Numbered from the stretch's first letter, positions 28,446-36,954 are shown. The stretch is 64,000 bases of DNA from an uncultured Bizionia sp. (GCA_947496215.1 CANMCF010000004.1:124001-188000); one strand, 5' to 3'. Notes: a model not told the origin generated them from the sequence alone. Translations and numbers: made by a program.

Positions 28446-30743
28446 TTAATTTTTACAAGTTTTACAGTACAAATTTTTTACACTTTCATTTTGTAGATTC
28501 TGAAAATCGCGATCAATCCATTCACACCACCTTTGTTTATTGAACTTCAAAGCTTTTTTATGTATTCCTATAAGGGATGACATATCTTCGTTATTTGCCA
28601 CATAGGTTTTAGCCAGTATAAAACTTGCATCTTCATTTAATGTTTTATTTTTGAATCTACGTCCTAAAAGTTCTGTTGTTAAATGATAACTACTCCAACG
28701 ATTGAAAAATAAGCTTAATGCGATGTCGTCTTCTATCGTTAAGGCTTTTTTTCTAAAATAATCAGTTATGAAATCAAATGACTCCTCTATTTTTTTGTTG
28801 TAATTAATTTGGCCATAATAATCGATACTTGTCATATGGAAGTTTAGGAAAATAGGATTCACTTGATCCTTGGATTTGTAATTGTTGAATAGGGGTTCGA
28901 CTTTTTTAGGATGTAAAACTTTCGAAAAATCATCCAAGCTACTATCCCAATGGCGCAATAATTTTCTGCTTGTCATATTGTATAGGTTTAACAGGTTTTT
29001 TTGTGCTGATTTAGAGAGTGTTTCAGGTTTTGATAGCCAGTTTCGAACAAAATAAACGACATTGTCAAGATCGTAATAGTCAATGTTCTTTAACAATAAT
29101 GCTGCTACATTTTGTACTAACTCTTCTTTGTCAAATAGATAATCGACAATGAATTCTTCGTATAAAAAAAGGTTGCTATTGTCATTTTTATACATTTTGG
29201 CAAGCGCTTTATTGGCTAAGTCATAGTTGCTTGTTAACAATGCGTCTACCAAATTGTAATTTAAGTGAAGTGTCGAAGACTCTAGCCAATCACCATATTG
29301 ATAAAAAATGGCTTTCGACTGGCGTTGCTGTTCTAAGAAACGTTTCCAATTCCCATTTCGCTCTTTTTTTATATGATTTCTAATCTCAGTCTTATCATTG
29401 CTTAATATTTCATCTAAGCCTGTGATTTCGAGTTGGTAATAGCATAGGTCCCAATTTTCTTTGGCATAGACGTGAATTGGTAAATTTTCATTATTTACAT
29501 TTTGTCTAACAAACTTTTCAATATAAATTGCTCGTGCTTTGTGTAGTTTGTCGTTGTACTCTTCATTGCCATCTACCGAAGTGTAGCTTTTTATGTCTAC
29601 CGAGTGTAGTTTTTCAACTTGAAAAGGAATTGTTGGAATGGAAGTTGGGTTTGTCTTATCCGCATCGAAATTGAATTCAACCATGTTAACTCCCATTACA
29701 CCTTCGGTTTTAAGTTGAATTTCAGGCTCAAAGACAATCGGATCTACAAATTTTAAATCATACTTTCTTGATGGAATATAAGATGGAGCAGCATAACCAC
29801 ATTTCTTCCCTTCTTTTATAAGAATAATGTTTGGACTTACTGATTTTCCTTTCAAGTGCTCTGGTACCTTTCCCAAAGAAGCAATTAATCTTTTTTTATT
29901 TTTAGATAAGTTTTTTGAAAACAATTGATTGTGGAAAACAGGTTTTAACATCACGCCTTCATAAATTGGTGAAATATCCAAGGTGTTATCTTTGAAACAC
30001 GACAATTGATCTCTCTCAACTAAATCAATAGCTAGGCCATCACTAGGTTTGTCAATAGTTTCTTTAATTGTCTTCAGACTATGGTGCTTAATAAAAATCT
30101 CATCGTCCTCAATGGTAATGCTATTTCCCATATTGACTATTACATTAGATTTGTTTCCAACTAACTCTACACAAGATTTGTCAGCTTCTTTAATTGAAAA
30201 AGCATTGCCTGAAAGTTGTTTAGGAACAACATAACCTTTCTTCCCAAAAATATGTGTGGCAAAGATACGTTTGGATTTAGGACTGTATTCAAATCCAAAA
30301 CCACTATAGGTAAAGTCGTCGAATATCATATTGGCATAGTGTCCAGGAGAATTCTTCCAAGATCTAAACATCTCTAATGCCAATTTGTTTATTGCTGAAC
30401 CACTTAAAGGAAGTCGTACAGGTTTGGAGTATAAAATATTTTCTCCAACAATGTCAAAGGTTTTATTGTAATTAGCAACTCTATCTTTGGGCTTGGGAAA
30501 ATTTGTTCCTGTTTGTGTATGATTTAATTTTCCTTTTTTAGCAGTGTATATGGAATGTAATTTGGCAGCTTTGGCTAAGTCTTCATTGTTTTTAAGAGGC
30601 ACTTTATCTAAATTAGCTCTTAATTCGTTAACTTTCTTCGTCAATAATTTTGAAAGCTTGTCTGTATCCGAATTGTTTAATTGTGCGTTGGAAAAATGAA
30701 ATTGAAATATTAAGATAAAGAAGTAAAAAAGGTTGTTCTTCAT
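28446..30743 (-). CDS. Secreted CAP/SCP-domain protein with OmpA-like segment
   Basis: A 765-residue protein with signal peptide (residues 1-20, ending FHFSNAQ). A CAP/SCP domain follows at residues ~25-170: AAKLHSIYTAKKGKLNHTQ, VGENILY and SWKNSPGHYANMIFDD show the paired His and Glu of that fold. Around residues 360-420 a stretch (FNFDADKTN ... RAIYIEKFVRQN) is reminiscent of OmpA/MotB peptidoglycan-binding domains. The rest is helical. It is odd for an envelope protein to be the first gene of an operon with an RNA-repair regulator. Expression is predicted from the palindromic promoter at 30774-30809. Confidence 0.7.
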   Translation of the reverse strand: MKNNLFYFFILIFQFHFSNAQLNNSDTDKLSKLLTKKVNELRANLDKVPLKNNEDLAKAAKLHSIYTAKKGKLNHTQTGTNFPKPKDRVANYNKTFDIVGENILYSKPVRLPLSGSAINKLALEMFRSWKNSPGHYANMIFDDFTYSGFGFEYSPKSKRIFATHIFGKKGYVVPKQLSGNAFSIKEADKSCVELVGNKSNVIVNMGNSITIEDDEIFIKHHSLKTIKETIDKPSDGLAIDLVERDQLSCFKDNTLDISPIYEGVMLKPVFHNQLFSKNLSKNKKRLIASLGKVPEHLKGKSVSPNIILIKEGKKCGYAAPSYIPSRKYDLKFVDPIVFEPEIQLKTEGVMGVNMVEFNFDADKTNPTSIPTIPFQVEKLHSVDIKSYTSVDGNEEYNDKLHKARAIYIEKFVRQNVNNENLPIHVYAKENWDLCYYQLEITGLDEILSNDKTEIRNHIKKERNGNWKRFLEQQRQSKAIFYQYGDWLESSTLHLNYNLVDALLTSNYDLANKALAKMYKNDNSNLFLYEEFIVDYLFDKEELVQNVAALLLKNIDYYDLDNVVYFVRNWLSKPETLSKSAQKNLLNLYNMTSRKLLRHWDSSLDDFSKVLHPKKVEPLFNNYKSKDQVNPIFLNFHMTSIDYYGQINYNKKIEESFDFITDYFRKKALTIEDDIALSLFFNRWSSYHLTTELLGRRFKNKTLNEDASFILAKTYVANNEDMSSLIGIHKKALKFNKQRWCEWIDRDFQNLQNESVKNLYCKTCKN

Positions 30744-30773
30744 AAATGATCTTGTCTGAATTTATATTGGGGA

Positions 30774-30809
30774 TAAAAGTATGAAAACACTACGCAATTA
30801 TTTTGCGTA
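30774..30809 (-). promoter_or_regulatory. Island operator/promoter 1: palindrome plus -7-like element, minus strand
   Basis: A perfect 7-5-7 palindrome TACGCAATTATTTTGCGTA occupies 30791-30809. On the minus strand its end lies 17 bases from the last base of TACTTTTA (30781-30774), a near-match to TAnnTTTG. This spacing equals that of the three other copies in the window. It would start transcription about 24 bases before the CAP-protein ATG. Confidence 0.75.
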
Positions 30810-30870
30810 AATAATTAATTTATAAAAAAAAGAAGTGATTTGAAGTTTTTCTTGCTTTTTTCAAAAATAT

Positions 30871-30887
30871 ATAATACTTCGTATTAT
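30871..30887. repeat. Perfect inverted repeat ATAATAC-TTC-GTATTAT
   Basis: A 7-3-7 perfect inverted repeat, followed at 30897-30913 by another (TTTTCAG-GAA-CTGAAAA). Both lie upstream of a plus-strand AATATTTG element. Possible regulator sites for the leader ORF and RtcB operon. Confidence 0.45.
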
Positions 30888-30944
30888 GCCATCGAATTTT
30901 CAGGAACTGAAAAAATAAATTATGATAATTTAAAAATAAATTTC

Positions 30945-30952
30945 AATATTTG
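30945..30952 (+). promoter_or_regulatory. Candidate -7 element AATATTTG upstream of the leader ORF
   Basis: One mismatch to TAnnTTTG; 45 bases before the leader ATG. No copy of the TACGCAA palindrome is near it on this strand except at 30791. Confidence 0.4.
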
Positions 30953-30996
30953 CAATGCAATAAAGCAACAAAACAAAATTAACTAAAACGAAGCAT

Positions 30997-31071
30997 ATGT
31001 ATTTATTCATATCAAAACAAAATAGTCCAAAAGGGGTTCTGCCTTTTGTCGTGCTTCGAGCGTATAGTTAA
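30997..31071 (+). CDS. 24-codon leader ORF before a terminator (candidate attenuator)
   Basis: ATG-initiated short ORF encoding MYLFISKQNSPKGVLPFVVL plus four residues. It is followed 22 bases later by a hairpin/T-run and then, 270 bases on, by the RtcB/PrfH gene cluster. Two other short ORF-plus-terminator pairs occur at 36586 and 37013. Their sequences are not clearly homologous, so the inference rests on layout. Confidence 0.45.
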   Translation: MYLFISKQNSPKGVLPFVVLRAYS

Positions 31072-31092
31072 TACCACTTTCATAGATAAATG

Positions 31093-31131
31093 AAAAATCC
31101 GAAGCAATTTAAAAACTGTTTCGGATTTTTT
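31093..31131 (+). terminator. Hairpin with T-run between leader ORF and RtcB operon
   Basis: AAAAATCCGAA / TTCGGATTTTT with a central loop and continuing T residues. It lies inside the leader of the operon, hence a candidate attenuator rather than an end-of-gene terminator. Confidence 0.75.
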
Positions 31132-31343
31132 GTTTTCAGTAATTGGCAAGCCTGCTAATAAAAATCCAAAAACAGTAACAACACAACCAGAATGGTACTT
31201 TGTTCGTAGTCGACGCGTTACAAAATGCAATTCACAAAACAAATTTAAAAATGAAACACGCACATACAATCTAAACACCGATTCCTAATTGGGAGTAATT
31301 ATTGGAATCATTGAAAAAGACGAAACAATTATGAAAATGTCTA

Positions 31344-32033
31344 ATGAAACCAGTAAGCATAAAAGAACAAAGGAAAAAAGAAGTCCGGCGTTTATTGAAA
31401 AGGCAAAGAGAAATTTGGAAATTACAACGAGATCTAGGGTTCATAAAATTAGAAAAGCCAATACGGCACGGTTGGTTTAAAGAAATCGTAATCACACATC
31501 GTATTGAAATCTTTAAAAATAAAGATCTAATTTTCGAAGTCTACAACAAGTTTGAAAATGCAATTTGGGCTAGAACCAAAGAAAAAGCCGCTTATAAATG
31601 GCAACACCAAACATCTCAACACCTTATTTACAAAGACATTCCAACGTTAAGCAAAAAGCAATACAACAAGTTGAGTGAAGGCGCAAAGCGCTTATGTATT
31701 CCATTCCAGTTTTATTCGGAAAAGCATAAGATAAGAACGCGATTTTACATAAACATTCCAAAAGGGGCATACAAAATAAAGTTTACAAGAGCTTACATAA
31801 CTCATAGAAAACGAATAGACCCCTTGTTGGAAAGCGAAAGTGATTTAATAGCGCAACAGTTAGAGAAACCACAATACTATAAAATAGAGAAATCTTATTA
31901 TAGTTACAAGGATAACTGGGGTTTAACTATAGGGAAACAAGAGAAATTAAAAATCAAAAGACATCTAAAAGAGCTTAAGAAACATGCTCTGGAAGATATC
32001 GTAAACGATACCATATCATGGGAAAGAAATTAA
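31344..32033 (+). CDS. Hypothetical basic protein, first gene of RtcB/PrfH operon
   Basis: A 229-residue, lysine/arginine-rich protein with no signal peptide or membrane helix. The N-terminal 30 residues are strongly basic (KEQRKKEVRRLLKRQREIW), which suits RNA binding, and a middle part reads KWQHQTSQHLIYKDIPTLSK. I recognise no family. It overlaps the rtcB start by 16 bases, so it belongs to the repair operon. A second ATG reading frame (31331-31480, also basic) overlaps its beginning; I take the longer frame as the gene. Confidence 0.6.
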   Translation: MKPVSIKEQRKKEVRRLLKRQREIWKLQRDLGFIKLEKPIRHGWFKEIVITHRIEIFKNKDLIFEVYNKFENAIWARTKEKAAYKWQHQTSQHLIYKDIPTLSKKQYNKLSEGAKRLCIPFQFYSEKHKIRTRFYINIPKGAYKIKFTRAYITHRKRIDPLLESESDLIAQQLEKPQYYKIEKSYYSYKDNWGLTIGKQEKLKIKRHLKELKKHALEDIVNDTISWERN

Positions 32034-33409
32034 GCGGAAAAGACTTGATCAAATTGGGCTTTCCGAAAAACAATAGCATCAATGTGACTTTGGGTCAAAT
32101 CAATCGCTACCAGAAAAGAGTAAAAAAAGAAAAAATATTAATAGAAGCAAAAAAAGTATTGTTAAACCCGGAAAACTACAAAGGAGATGGCGTGTGGGGG
32201 AAAATAGCAGAAAGCCTGTTAGACCCAGTAAATGTTACGAAACAAAAATTGAATACACATCGCGCACCATTTCAAATCTATGGTGAAAATGAGATTGACG
32301 ATCAAGCAAAATATCAGTTGTATGATGCTTTGAAGTTGCCAATTTCTGTTGCAGGGGCATTGATGCCTGATGCTCACGTAGGTTATGGCTTGCCGATTGG
32401 AGGTGTATTGGCAACAAAAGGTGCAGTCATCCCCTACGGAGTGGGAGTAGACATAGGTTGTAGGATGTGTTTGACGATTTATCCGGTAAAAGCTTCTTAC
32501 TTGAAAGGAAAGAAGCATCAATTGGAAAACATCTTGTCGGAACACACCAAATTCGGAATGTATGAAACGCACAAGATAAAACATGATGATCCTGTTTTCG
32601 AACGTGAAGAATTCAAAACGATTCCATTGGTAAAGCGATTGAAGGATAAAGCGTACAAGCAATTGGGAACCTCCGGAGGAGGTAATCACTTTGTTGAATT
32701 TGGAACTGTAAGTATCCTTGATGTCAACAACGAATGGGATTTGCCAATAGGAGAATACCTAGGAGTTTTGTCACATAGTGGTTCACGAGGTTTGGGTGCC
32801 AACATTGCCAAGCATTATACATATCTGGCAACAAAGCAATGTCCATTGCCAAAGCATGTCCAGCATTTGGCTTGGTTGGATTTAAATACACACGATGGGC
32901 AAGAATACTGGTTGGCCATGAATTTGGCTGGAGATTATGCAAAAGCTTGTCATGATGACATTCATAAACGAATAGGCAAATTATTGGGAGAAAGACCAAT
33001 TGCCAAAATTGAAAATCATCACAATTTCGCTTGGAAGCAAGAAGTGAATGGTCAAGAATGCATAGTGCATAGAAAAGGAGCAACGCCAGCCAAAAAAGGA
33101 GAGTTGGGCATTATTCCAGGATCTATGACAGCACCAGGGTTCATAGTTAGAGGATTAGGTAATACAGAAAGTCTACAATCGGCATCTCACGGTGCAGGAC
33201 GTTTATTGTCTAGACGACAATGTAAAATGACATTAACGCAAAGTGCAATAAAAAAAGAGTTGCAAAAACATGAAGTCTCTTTGATAGGAGGTGGAATCGA
33301 TGAAGCACCAATGGCATACAAGAACATTGAAAAAGTCATGCAAAACCAATTGGAATTGGTTGAAGTCGTAGGCAAGTTTACGCCAAAGATAGTGAGAATG
33401 GCCAGGTAG
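32018..33409 (+). CDS. rtcB: RNA-splicing ligase RtcB
   Basis: GTP/Mn-dependent ligase that joins 2',3'-cyclic phosphate (or 3'-phosphate) ends to 5'-OH ends, as in tRNA splicing and repair of cleaved RNA. Landmarks: PDAHVGYGLPIGGVLA, metal-binding GVDIGCRM near residue 145, LGTSGGGNHFVEFG near 218, HSGSRGLG, NHHNFAW, HRKGATPA and the guanylylated histidine in SASHGAGRLLSRRQ near residue 390. Length of 463 residues is normal. Presence of PrfH in the same cluster fits the RtcB2-PrfH pairing known to repair ribosomes cut in the decoding centre. It could equally act on the intron-bearing tRNAs nearby. Confidence 0.93.
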   Translation: MGKKLSGKDLIKLGFPKNNSINVTLGQINRYQKRVKKEKILIEAKKVLLNPENYKGDGVWGKIAESLLDPVNVTKQKLNTHRAPFQIYGENEIDDQAKYQLYDALKLPISVAGALMPDAHVGYGLPIGGVLATKGAVIPYGVGVDIGCRMCLTIYPVKASYLKGKKHQLENILSEHTKFGMYETHKIKHDDPVFEREEFKTIPLVKRLKDKAYKQLGTSGGGNHFVEFGTVSILDVNNEWDLPIGEYLGVLSHSGSRGLGANIAKHYTYLATKQCPLPKHVQHLAWLDLNTHDGQEYWLAMNLAGDYAKACHDDIHKRIGKLLGERPIAKIENHHNFAWKQEVNGQECIVHRKGATPAKKGELGIIPGSMTAPGFIVRGLGNTESLQSASHGAGRLLSRRQCKMTLTQSAIKKELQKHEVSLIGGGIDEAPMAYKNIEKVMQNQLELVEVVGKFTPKIVRMAR

Positions 33410-33433
33410 ATTTTTGCTAAAAAAAAGAATATT

Positions 33434-33988
33434 ATGGGAGCAAATCATAACATAAAAAGATACGGAGAACAATGGCCAAACTATAGAATAGAACAAGGTT
33501 TGGACATATTGAACAAACTAAAGGCATGGGTTGTCGTTTCTGGAGGTTGGGCATGGCATTTCATGTCGCCGACAGATCATACGGAATACAAGCACGCTCA
33601 TGATCATAAGGACATAGACATTTTTGTACATCCAAAAGATGTGGCAGAAGTGATGGTAATACTAGCCGATGAAGGCTTTGAAAAAGTATGGACACGATAT
33701 GACCATATGCCAAGCAACGAGAATTTCAGACGTTACGAGAAGATCGATTGGCTGGAAACAGGGAAACAAGTAAGGGTGACCATTGATTTTTTTGAATCTG
33801 CCACAGTTGAAACAATAGAAGTAGACGATTGGAAATTGGTAGAACCAAAAACACTGTTGAGCTATTACTCCAACATTCATTCCAGTGATAAATGTTGGGC
33901 GGTAAAGGCCGCTTTGCAATTGATTGAAAAAGGTGAAAATCCAGTAGGTAATGTGTTGCTTTCTAAAAACCCTTTAGGAAAAGTTTAG
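33434..33988 (+). CDS. Nucleotidyltransferase-fold protein
   Basis: A 184-residue protein with the pol-beta/MNT pattern: WVVVSGGWAWHFM near residue 32 (GG/GS-like loop), then HDHKDIDIFVHP near residue 55 with the DxD pair, and VRVTIDFFES giving the third carboxylate near residue 118. A small single-domain nucleotidyltransferase could add nucleotides or AMP to RNA ends or proteins. Same strand and 24 bases from rtcB. Confidence 0.65.
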   Translation: MGANHNIKRYGEQWPNYRIEQGLDILNKLKAWVVVSGGWAWHFMSPTDHTEYKHAHDHKDIDIFVHPKDVAEVMVILADEGFEKVWTRYDHMPSNENFRRYEKIDWLETGKQVRVTIDFFESATVETIEVDDWKLVEPKTLLSYYSNIHSSDKCWAVKAALQLIEKGENPVGNVLLSKNPLGKV

Positions 33989-33997
33989 AATTTTAAA

Positions 33998-34047
33998 ATC
34001 TCATAGGCTTCTTATCGAGTTAAAACCAAGAACGAAACCTGTGAGAT
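33998..34047 (+). other. Long inverted repeat between nucleotidyltransferase and zinc-ribbon genes
   Basis: ATCTCATAGG pairs with CCTGTGAGAT over 10 base pairs (one G-T), with a further TTCTT/AAGAA inner stem in the 30-base loop. There is no T-run, so it is probably an RNA processing or stability element rather than a terminator. Confidence 0.5.
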
Positions 34048-34077
34048 ATAAAACAGAAACCTTAAAGCAAAAGTATT

Positions 34078-34683
34078 ATGGAACCAAAACGATTTACATC
34101 ACCAATTAAATACTTGGATTGGATTAGTGAGATTATTAATGTGGTCTGTCCAAGTTGTTCTAAAAATGCTGTGATTAAGGAAAAACGCATTCGAGAAAAC
34201 GGAATATACTATTGGAGAAGCAATAAAGAGTATAGTTATGAGTGCAAGAACTGTTATACGGTTATTGAGCATAGTAAAATTCATAAATATGAATTGAAGC
34301 TAAATTGTCCTAACTGTGGGAAGAACATAATGTTCAAACATCAATGGACTAAAAAGGAAATGACAGAAATATCAATTTCATGCAAATTATGTTCAGAAAC
34401 AATAAAGGCAAAACCCAAAACAGTTGAGATTAATGCATTTTGGTATAAAAACAATATGGTAGAATTTAAATATTGGTATCAATTGCGCTTTAAAGACAAT
34501 TTGCTTTGGGCAGTCAACAAGGAGCATATTGAGTTTTTGGAAGATTATGTATCTGCAGATTTGCGAGAGCGCTATCCAAAACGATATGGAATGATGCTAG
34601 CAGAAAGACTTCCAAAATTTATTAAGAACAAAAAAAATAGGGAGTCTTTATTAAAAGCACTTAAGAAATTAAAAGAAAAATGA
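34078..34683 (+). CDS. Zinc-ribbon protein in RNA-repair operon
   Basis: A 201-residue protein with two metal-binding clusters in the first 110 residues: VCPSCSK ... YECKNCYT and NCPNCGK ... SCKLCSE, forming probably two zinc ribbons. The C-terminal half is basic and helical (LPKFIKNKKNRESLLKALKK). Likely RNA or protein binding; no catalytic residues seen. Its stop overlaps the prfH start by 4 bases (ATGA), showing tight coupling with PrfH. Confidence 0.65.
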   Translation: MEPKRFTSPIKYLDWISEIINVVCPSCSKNAVIKEKRIRENGIYYWRSNKEYSYECKNCYTVIEHSKIHKYELKLNCPNCGKNIMFKHQWTKKEMTEISISCKLCSETIKAKPKTVEINAFWYKNNMVEFKYWYQLRFKDNLLWAVNKEHIEFLEDYVSADLRERYPKRYGMMLAERLPKFIKNKKNRESLLKALKKLKEK

Positions 34684-35375
34684 AAACTAGAATAATACAA
34701 ATAACCTCTGGTCGTGGACCAGCTGAATGTTGCTGGGTTGTGGCTCAGGTTCTAAAGCAATTTTTAGAAGCTGTTAAACACAATGGCATTGATTATAGAA
34801 TATTGCAAAGGGAAAAAGGAATGGAGAATTTGACATTGCAGTCAGTTACCGTTCAGTTAAAAGGAAAAGACCTAGGCATATTTTTAAACCAATGGATAGG
34901 AACAATACAATGGATAGGAGCTTCTACCTTCAGGCCAAATCACAAACGTAAAAATTGGTTTGTGGGACTATATGAGATAGAACAAACGGAGCAATTTCAA
35001 ATCCAAGAAAAAGATGTTGTTTATCAAGCGACACGCAGTTCTGGGCCAGGAGGACAACATGTAAACAAAGTGAGTTCAGCTATTAGGGCTATTCATAGAC
35101 CTACCAAGATGCAAGTGTTGGTCATGGATAGCCGCTCACAACATCAAAACAAGAAGATAGCAAAAATACGCTTGCAGGAAAAAGTAGCAGAATTGCAATT
35201 GAAGGCATTGAAATCGCGTATGAAAAACCAATGGGGAAACCACTTGAAATTAGAAAGAGGAAATCCCATACAAGTTTTCAAGGGCTCGGATTTCAAAAAG
35301 AATGTGATTGTAAAAAACTATAAGAAGCAACGTAGCACATTGAAAAATGATTTGCGAAATGAATTAAATAACTAA
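34680..35375 (+). CDS. prfH: Peptide chain release factor H (PrfH)
   Basis: Release-factor paralogue that hydrolyses peptidyl-tRNA on ribosomes with a cleaved 16S decoding centre, freeing them for RtcB repair (known for the RtcB2-PrfH pair). Catalytic GGQ lies in SSGPGGQHVNKVSSAIRA near residue 122, followed by the basic region SRSQHQNKKIAKIRL. The codon-recognition domain of RF1/RF2 is absent, as is characteristic of PrfH. Length of 231 residues is slightly above E. coli RF-H. Coupled to the zinc-ribbon gene by ATGA overlap. Confidence 0.9.
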   Translation: MKTRIIQITSGRGPAECCWVVAQVLKQFLEAVKHNGIDYRILQREKGMENLTLQSVTVQLKGKDLGIFLNQWIGTIQWIGASTFRPNHKRKNWFVGLYEIEQTEQFQIQEKDVVYQATRSSGPGGQHVNKVSSAIRAIHRPTKMQVLVMDSRSQHQNKKIAKIRLQEKVAELQLKALKSRMKNQWGNHLKLERGNPIQVFKGSDFKKNVIVKNYKKQRSTLKNDLRNELNN

Positions 35376-35380
35376 AAACA

Positions 35381-35914
35381 ATGGAAGCTAATTTATTGAA
35401 TAATTATGTACTTAAAGCTATTGATGCTTATCCATATGAGTTAGAAGAAGCTGTAGAGAACTTAAACTATGCTTTGTCTTATGAGTCTGACAACGCCTAT
35501 GCCTTATACCTCATGGGTAGAATTCAAGCAGAGCAATTGGGGGACTATGAACAAGCTAAAACATACTATGCAGAAGCATTGGCCAATAAAATGGATTTTC
35601 AAAGAGTATACTCAAAATATATTCAAGTGTTGTTATGGAACGAAGATCTTGACGAGGCCCAAAAACTAATCGATTTTGCATTGACGGTAAAAGGAATTGG
35701 TAAAGGAGACATTTGGGAAAGACAAGGTCATCTCCTTGAAATTAAGCAAGAGCATAAAAAAGCAATCAAGGCTTTTAAAAAAGCCAAGACATTTGGATTC
35801 AACGATTCATTCATTAGTTATATGAATGGAGAGATAAGTCGAGTAAAAACCAAATTGAAATCAAACAAAAAGAAAAAGGTCAGCAAGAAAAAGAATGGTA
35901 AAAACAAAAAGTAA
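35381..35914 (+). CDS. TPR-like repeat protein
   Basis: A 177-residue protein with degenerate tetratricopeptide repeats (AVENLNYALSYESDNAYALY, then DYEQAKTYYAEALA, LDEAQKLIDFAL, HKKAIKAFKKAKTFG). A lysine-rich tail (KKKKVSKKKNGKNKK) could contact nucleic acid. Probably a scaffold or adaptor. It starts 5 bases after prfH and is followed by a hairpin with T residues. Confidence 0.7.
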   Translation: MEANLLNNYVLKAIDAYPYELEEAVENLNYALSYESDNAYALYLMGRIQAEQLGDYEQAKTYYAEALANKMDFQRVYSKYIQVLLWNEDLDEAQKLIDFALTVKGIGKGDIWERQGHLLEIKQEHKKAIKAFKKAKTFGFNDSFISYMNGEISRVKTKLKSNKKKKVSKKKNGKNKK

Positions 35915-35916
35915 AC

Positions 35917-35948
35917 ATCCACAAGATTTCAAGGTCTTGTGGATTTTA
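35917..35948 (+). terminator. Hairpin with T-run after the TPR gene
   Basis: ATCCACAAGA / TCTTGTGGAT perfect 10-bp stem followed by TTTT. It sits 12 bases before the next ATG, so read-through or internal attenuation must supply the phosphoesterase message. Confidence 0.75.
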
Positions 35949-35959
35949 AAAACAAGACA

Positions 35960-36517
35960 ATGAAATTAACAAGAAACACATATTTCACTTCAGACCATCA
36001 TTTTGGTCATGAGAATATTATAAAATTCACCAATAGACCATTTGGTAGTGTAGAAGAAATGGATCATGAACTAATAAAACGATGGAATGACAAAATCAAT
36101 AAAAATGATAAAGTCTATCACCTAGGTGATTTCGGTTTATGCAAGGCCGAGCGTATGAAAACTATTTTGGATCAATTGAATGGCAAGATATTTTTAATAA
36201 AAGGGAACCATGAAGGCGCAGCAATGGCCAATCCAAATCGATTTGAATGGATCAAGGACTACTACGAATTGAATGTCGCCGATGCAGATGCGCCAAATGG
36301 AAAACAAAAGATAATGCTATTTCATTATGCCATGAGAGTCTGGCGATCAAGTTTCAGGGGGACTTGGCATTTGTACGGTCACTCCCACGGTAGTTTAAAA
36401 GATGATGAAACGATGAATGCCTTCGATGTAGGTGTCGATTGTCACGATTTTTATCCGCTAAGCTACGAAGAGATAAAAGCGATTATGAAGTTGAAAAAAT
36501 GGGAGCCACCATTTTAA
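35960..36517 (+). CDS. Metallophosphoesterase
   Basis: A 185-residue calcineurin-like phosphoesterase. ATG 35960 is preferred because an upstream in-frame GTG lies in the terminator hairpin. Metal motifs: FTSDHHFGHENI near residue 8, HLGDFGL near 53, KGNHEG near 82, LFHYAM near 120 and YGHSHG near 140. Such small enzymes are common in phages and RNA-repair loci and may remove 2',3'-cyclic or 3' phosphates before ligation. That substrate is inferred from context. Confidence 0.8.
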   Translation: MKLTRNTYFTSDHHFGHENIIKFTNRPFGSVEEMDHELIKRWNDKINKNDKVYHLGDFGLCKAERMKTILDQLNGKIFLIKGNHEGAAMANPNRFEWIKDYYELNVADADAPNGKQKIMLFHYAMRVWRSSFRGTWHLYGHSHGSLKDDETMNAFDVGVDCHDFYPLSYEEIKAIMKLKKWEPPF

Positions 36518-36530
36518 AAAATATTGTAAC

Positions 36531-36567
36531 TACGTAAAAAGGTTGCGTCTTGCTACAATTATATTTG
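36531..36567 (+). promoter_or_regulatory. Island operator/promoter 2
   Basis: Palindrome-like TACGTAAAAAGGTTGCGTC at 36531-36549 (two mismatches to the consensus arms) is followed 18 bases later by the end of TATATTTG (36560-36567), an exact TAnnTTTG. Downstream it shares GTAGTGTAA with operator 4. Drives the leader ORF at 36586. Confidence 0.75.
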
Positions 36568-36585
36568 TAGTGTAAATAAAATAAA

Positions 36586-36705
36586 ATGATAAAACAACAA
36601 ATACATAAACAACCAATGTCGCGCTTTAGTGAATGCGATTATAGATGGGCAGTTATTTTACTGAATCCCCAACAAGGACGTTTTGTGTCTATTTTTAAAG
36701 AGTGA
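36586..36705 (+). CDS. 39-codon leader ORF before a terminator (candidate attenuator)
   Basis: ATG ORF with an internal Met (MSRFSECDYRWAVILLN), ending GRFVSIFKE. It begins ~12 bases after the predicted transcription start of operator/promoter 2 and is followed after 31 bases by a strong terminator. No recognised family; acidic, aromatic and arginine codons are mixed. Either a small regulatory protein or a leader peptide. Confidence 0.5.
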   Translation: MIKQQIHKQPMSRFSECDYRWAVILLNPQQGRFVSIFKE

Positions 36706-36736
36706 TTATGATTTGAATACACTTATAATAGAATGT

Positions 36737-36770
36737 AAAGCGTCCAACCTGAAAGTTGGGCGCTTTTTTT
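36737..36770 (+). terminator. Strong hairpin terminator after leader ORF 2
   Basis: AAAGCG-CCAAC paired with GTTGG-CGCTTT (single bulged base on each side), tetra-to-hexa loop, then eight T residues. Confidence 0.9.
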
Positions 36771-36954
36771 TAAATTTTTTTTGAAATGAATTTGAAGCAT
36801 TTAAAGAGTAAAATAGAAAGATAAAAACAGCAAAACAATTGGGAGACAGACTATTGTATGAAATGTTGATTATCCGTTGAAAAACGGACAGGGATTCTAT
36901 TGTTTAAATTTATCACAACTAATTGATAATCAGATAATTGAATTGAAATTTTTC

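Noticed and set aside
31331-31480. Overlapping 49-codon basic ORF in another frame at the start of the 229-residue gene
   Set aside because: Its high Lys/Arg content is explained by the A-rich sequence shared with the longer frame, which overlaps rtcB and is the better gene candidate.
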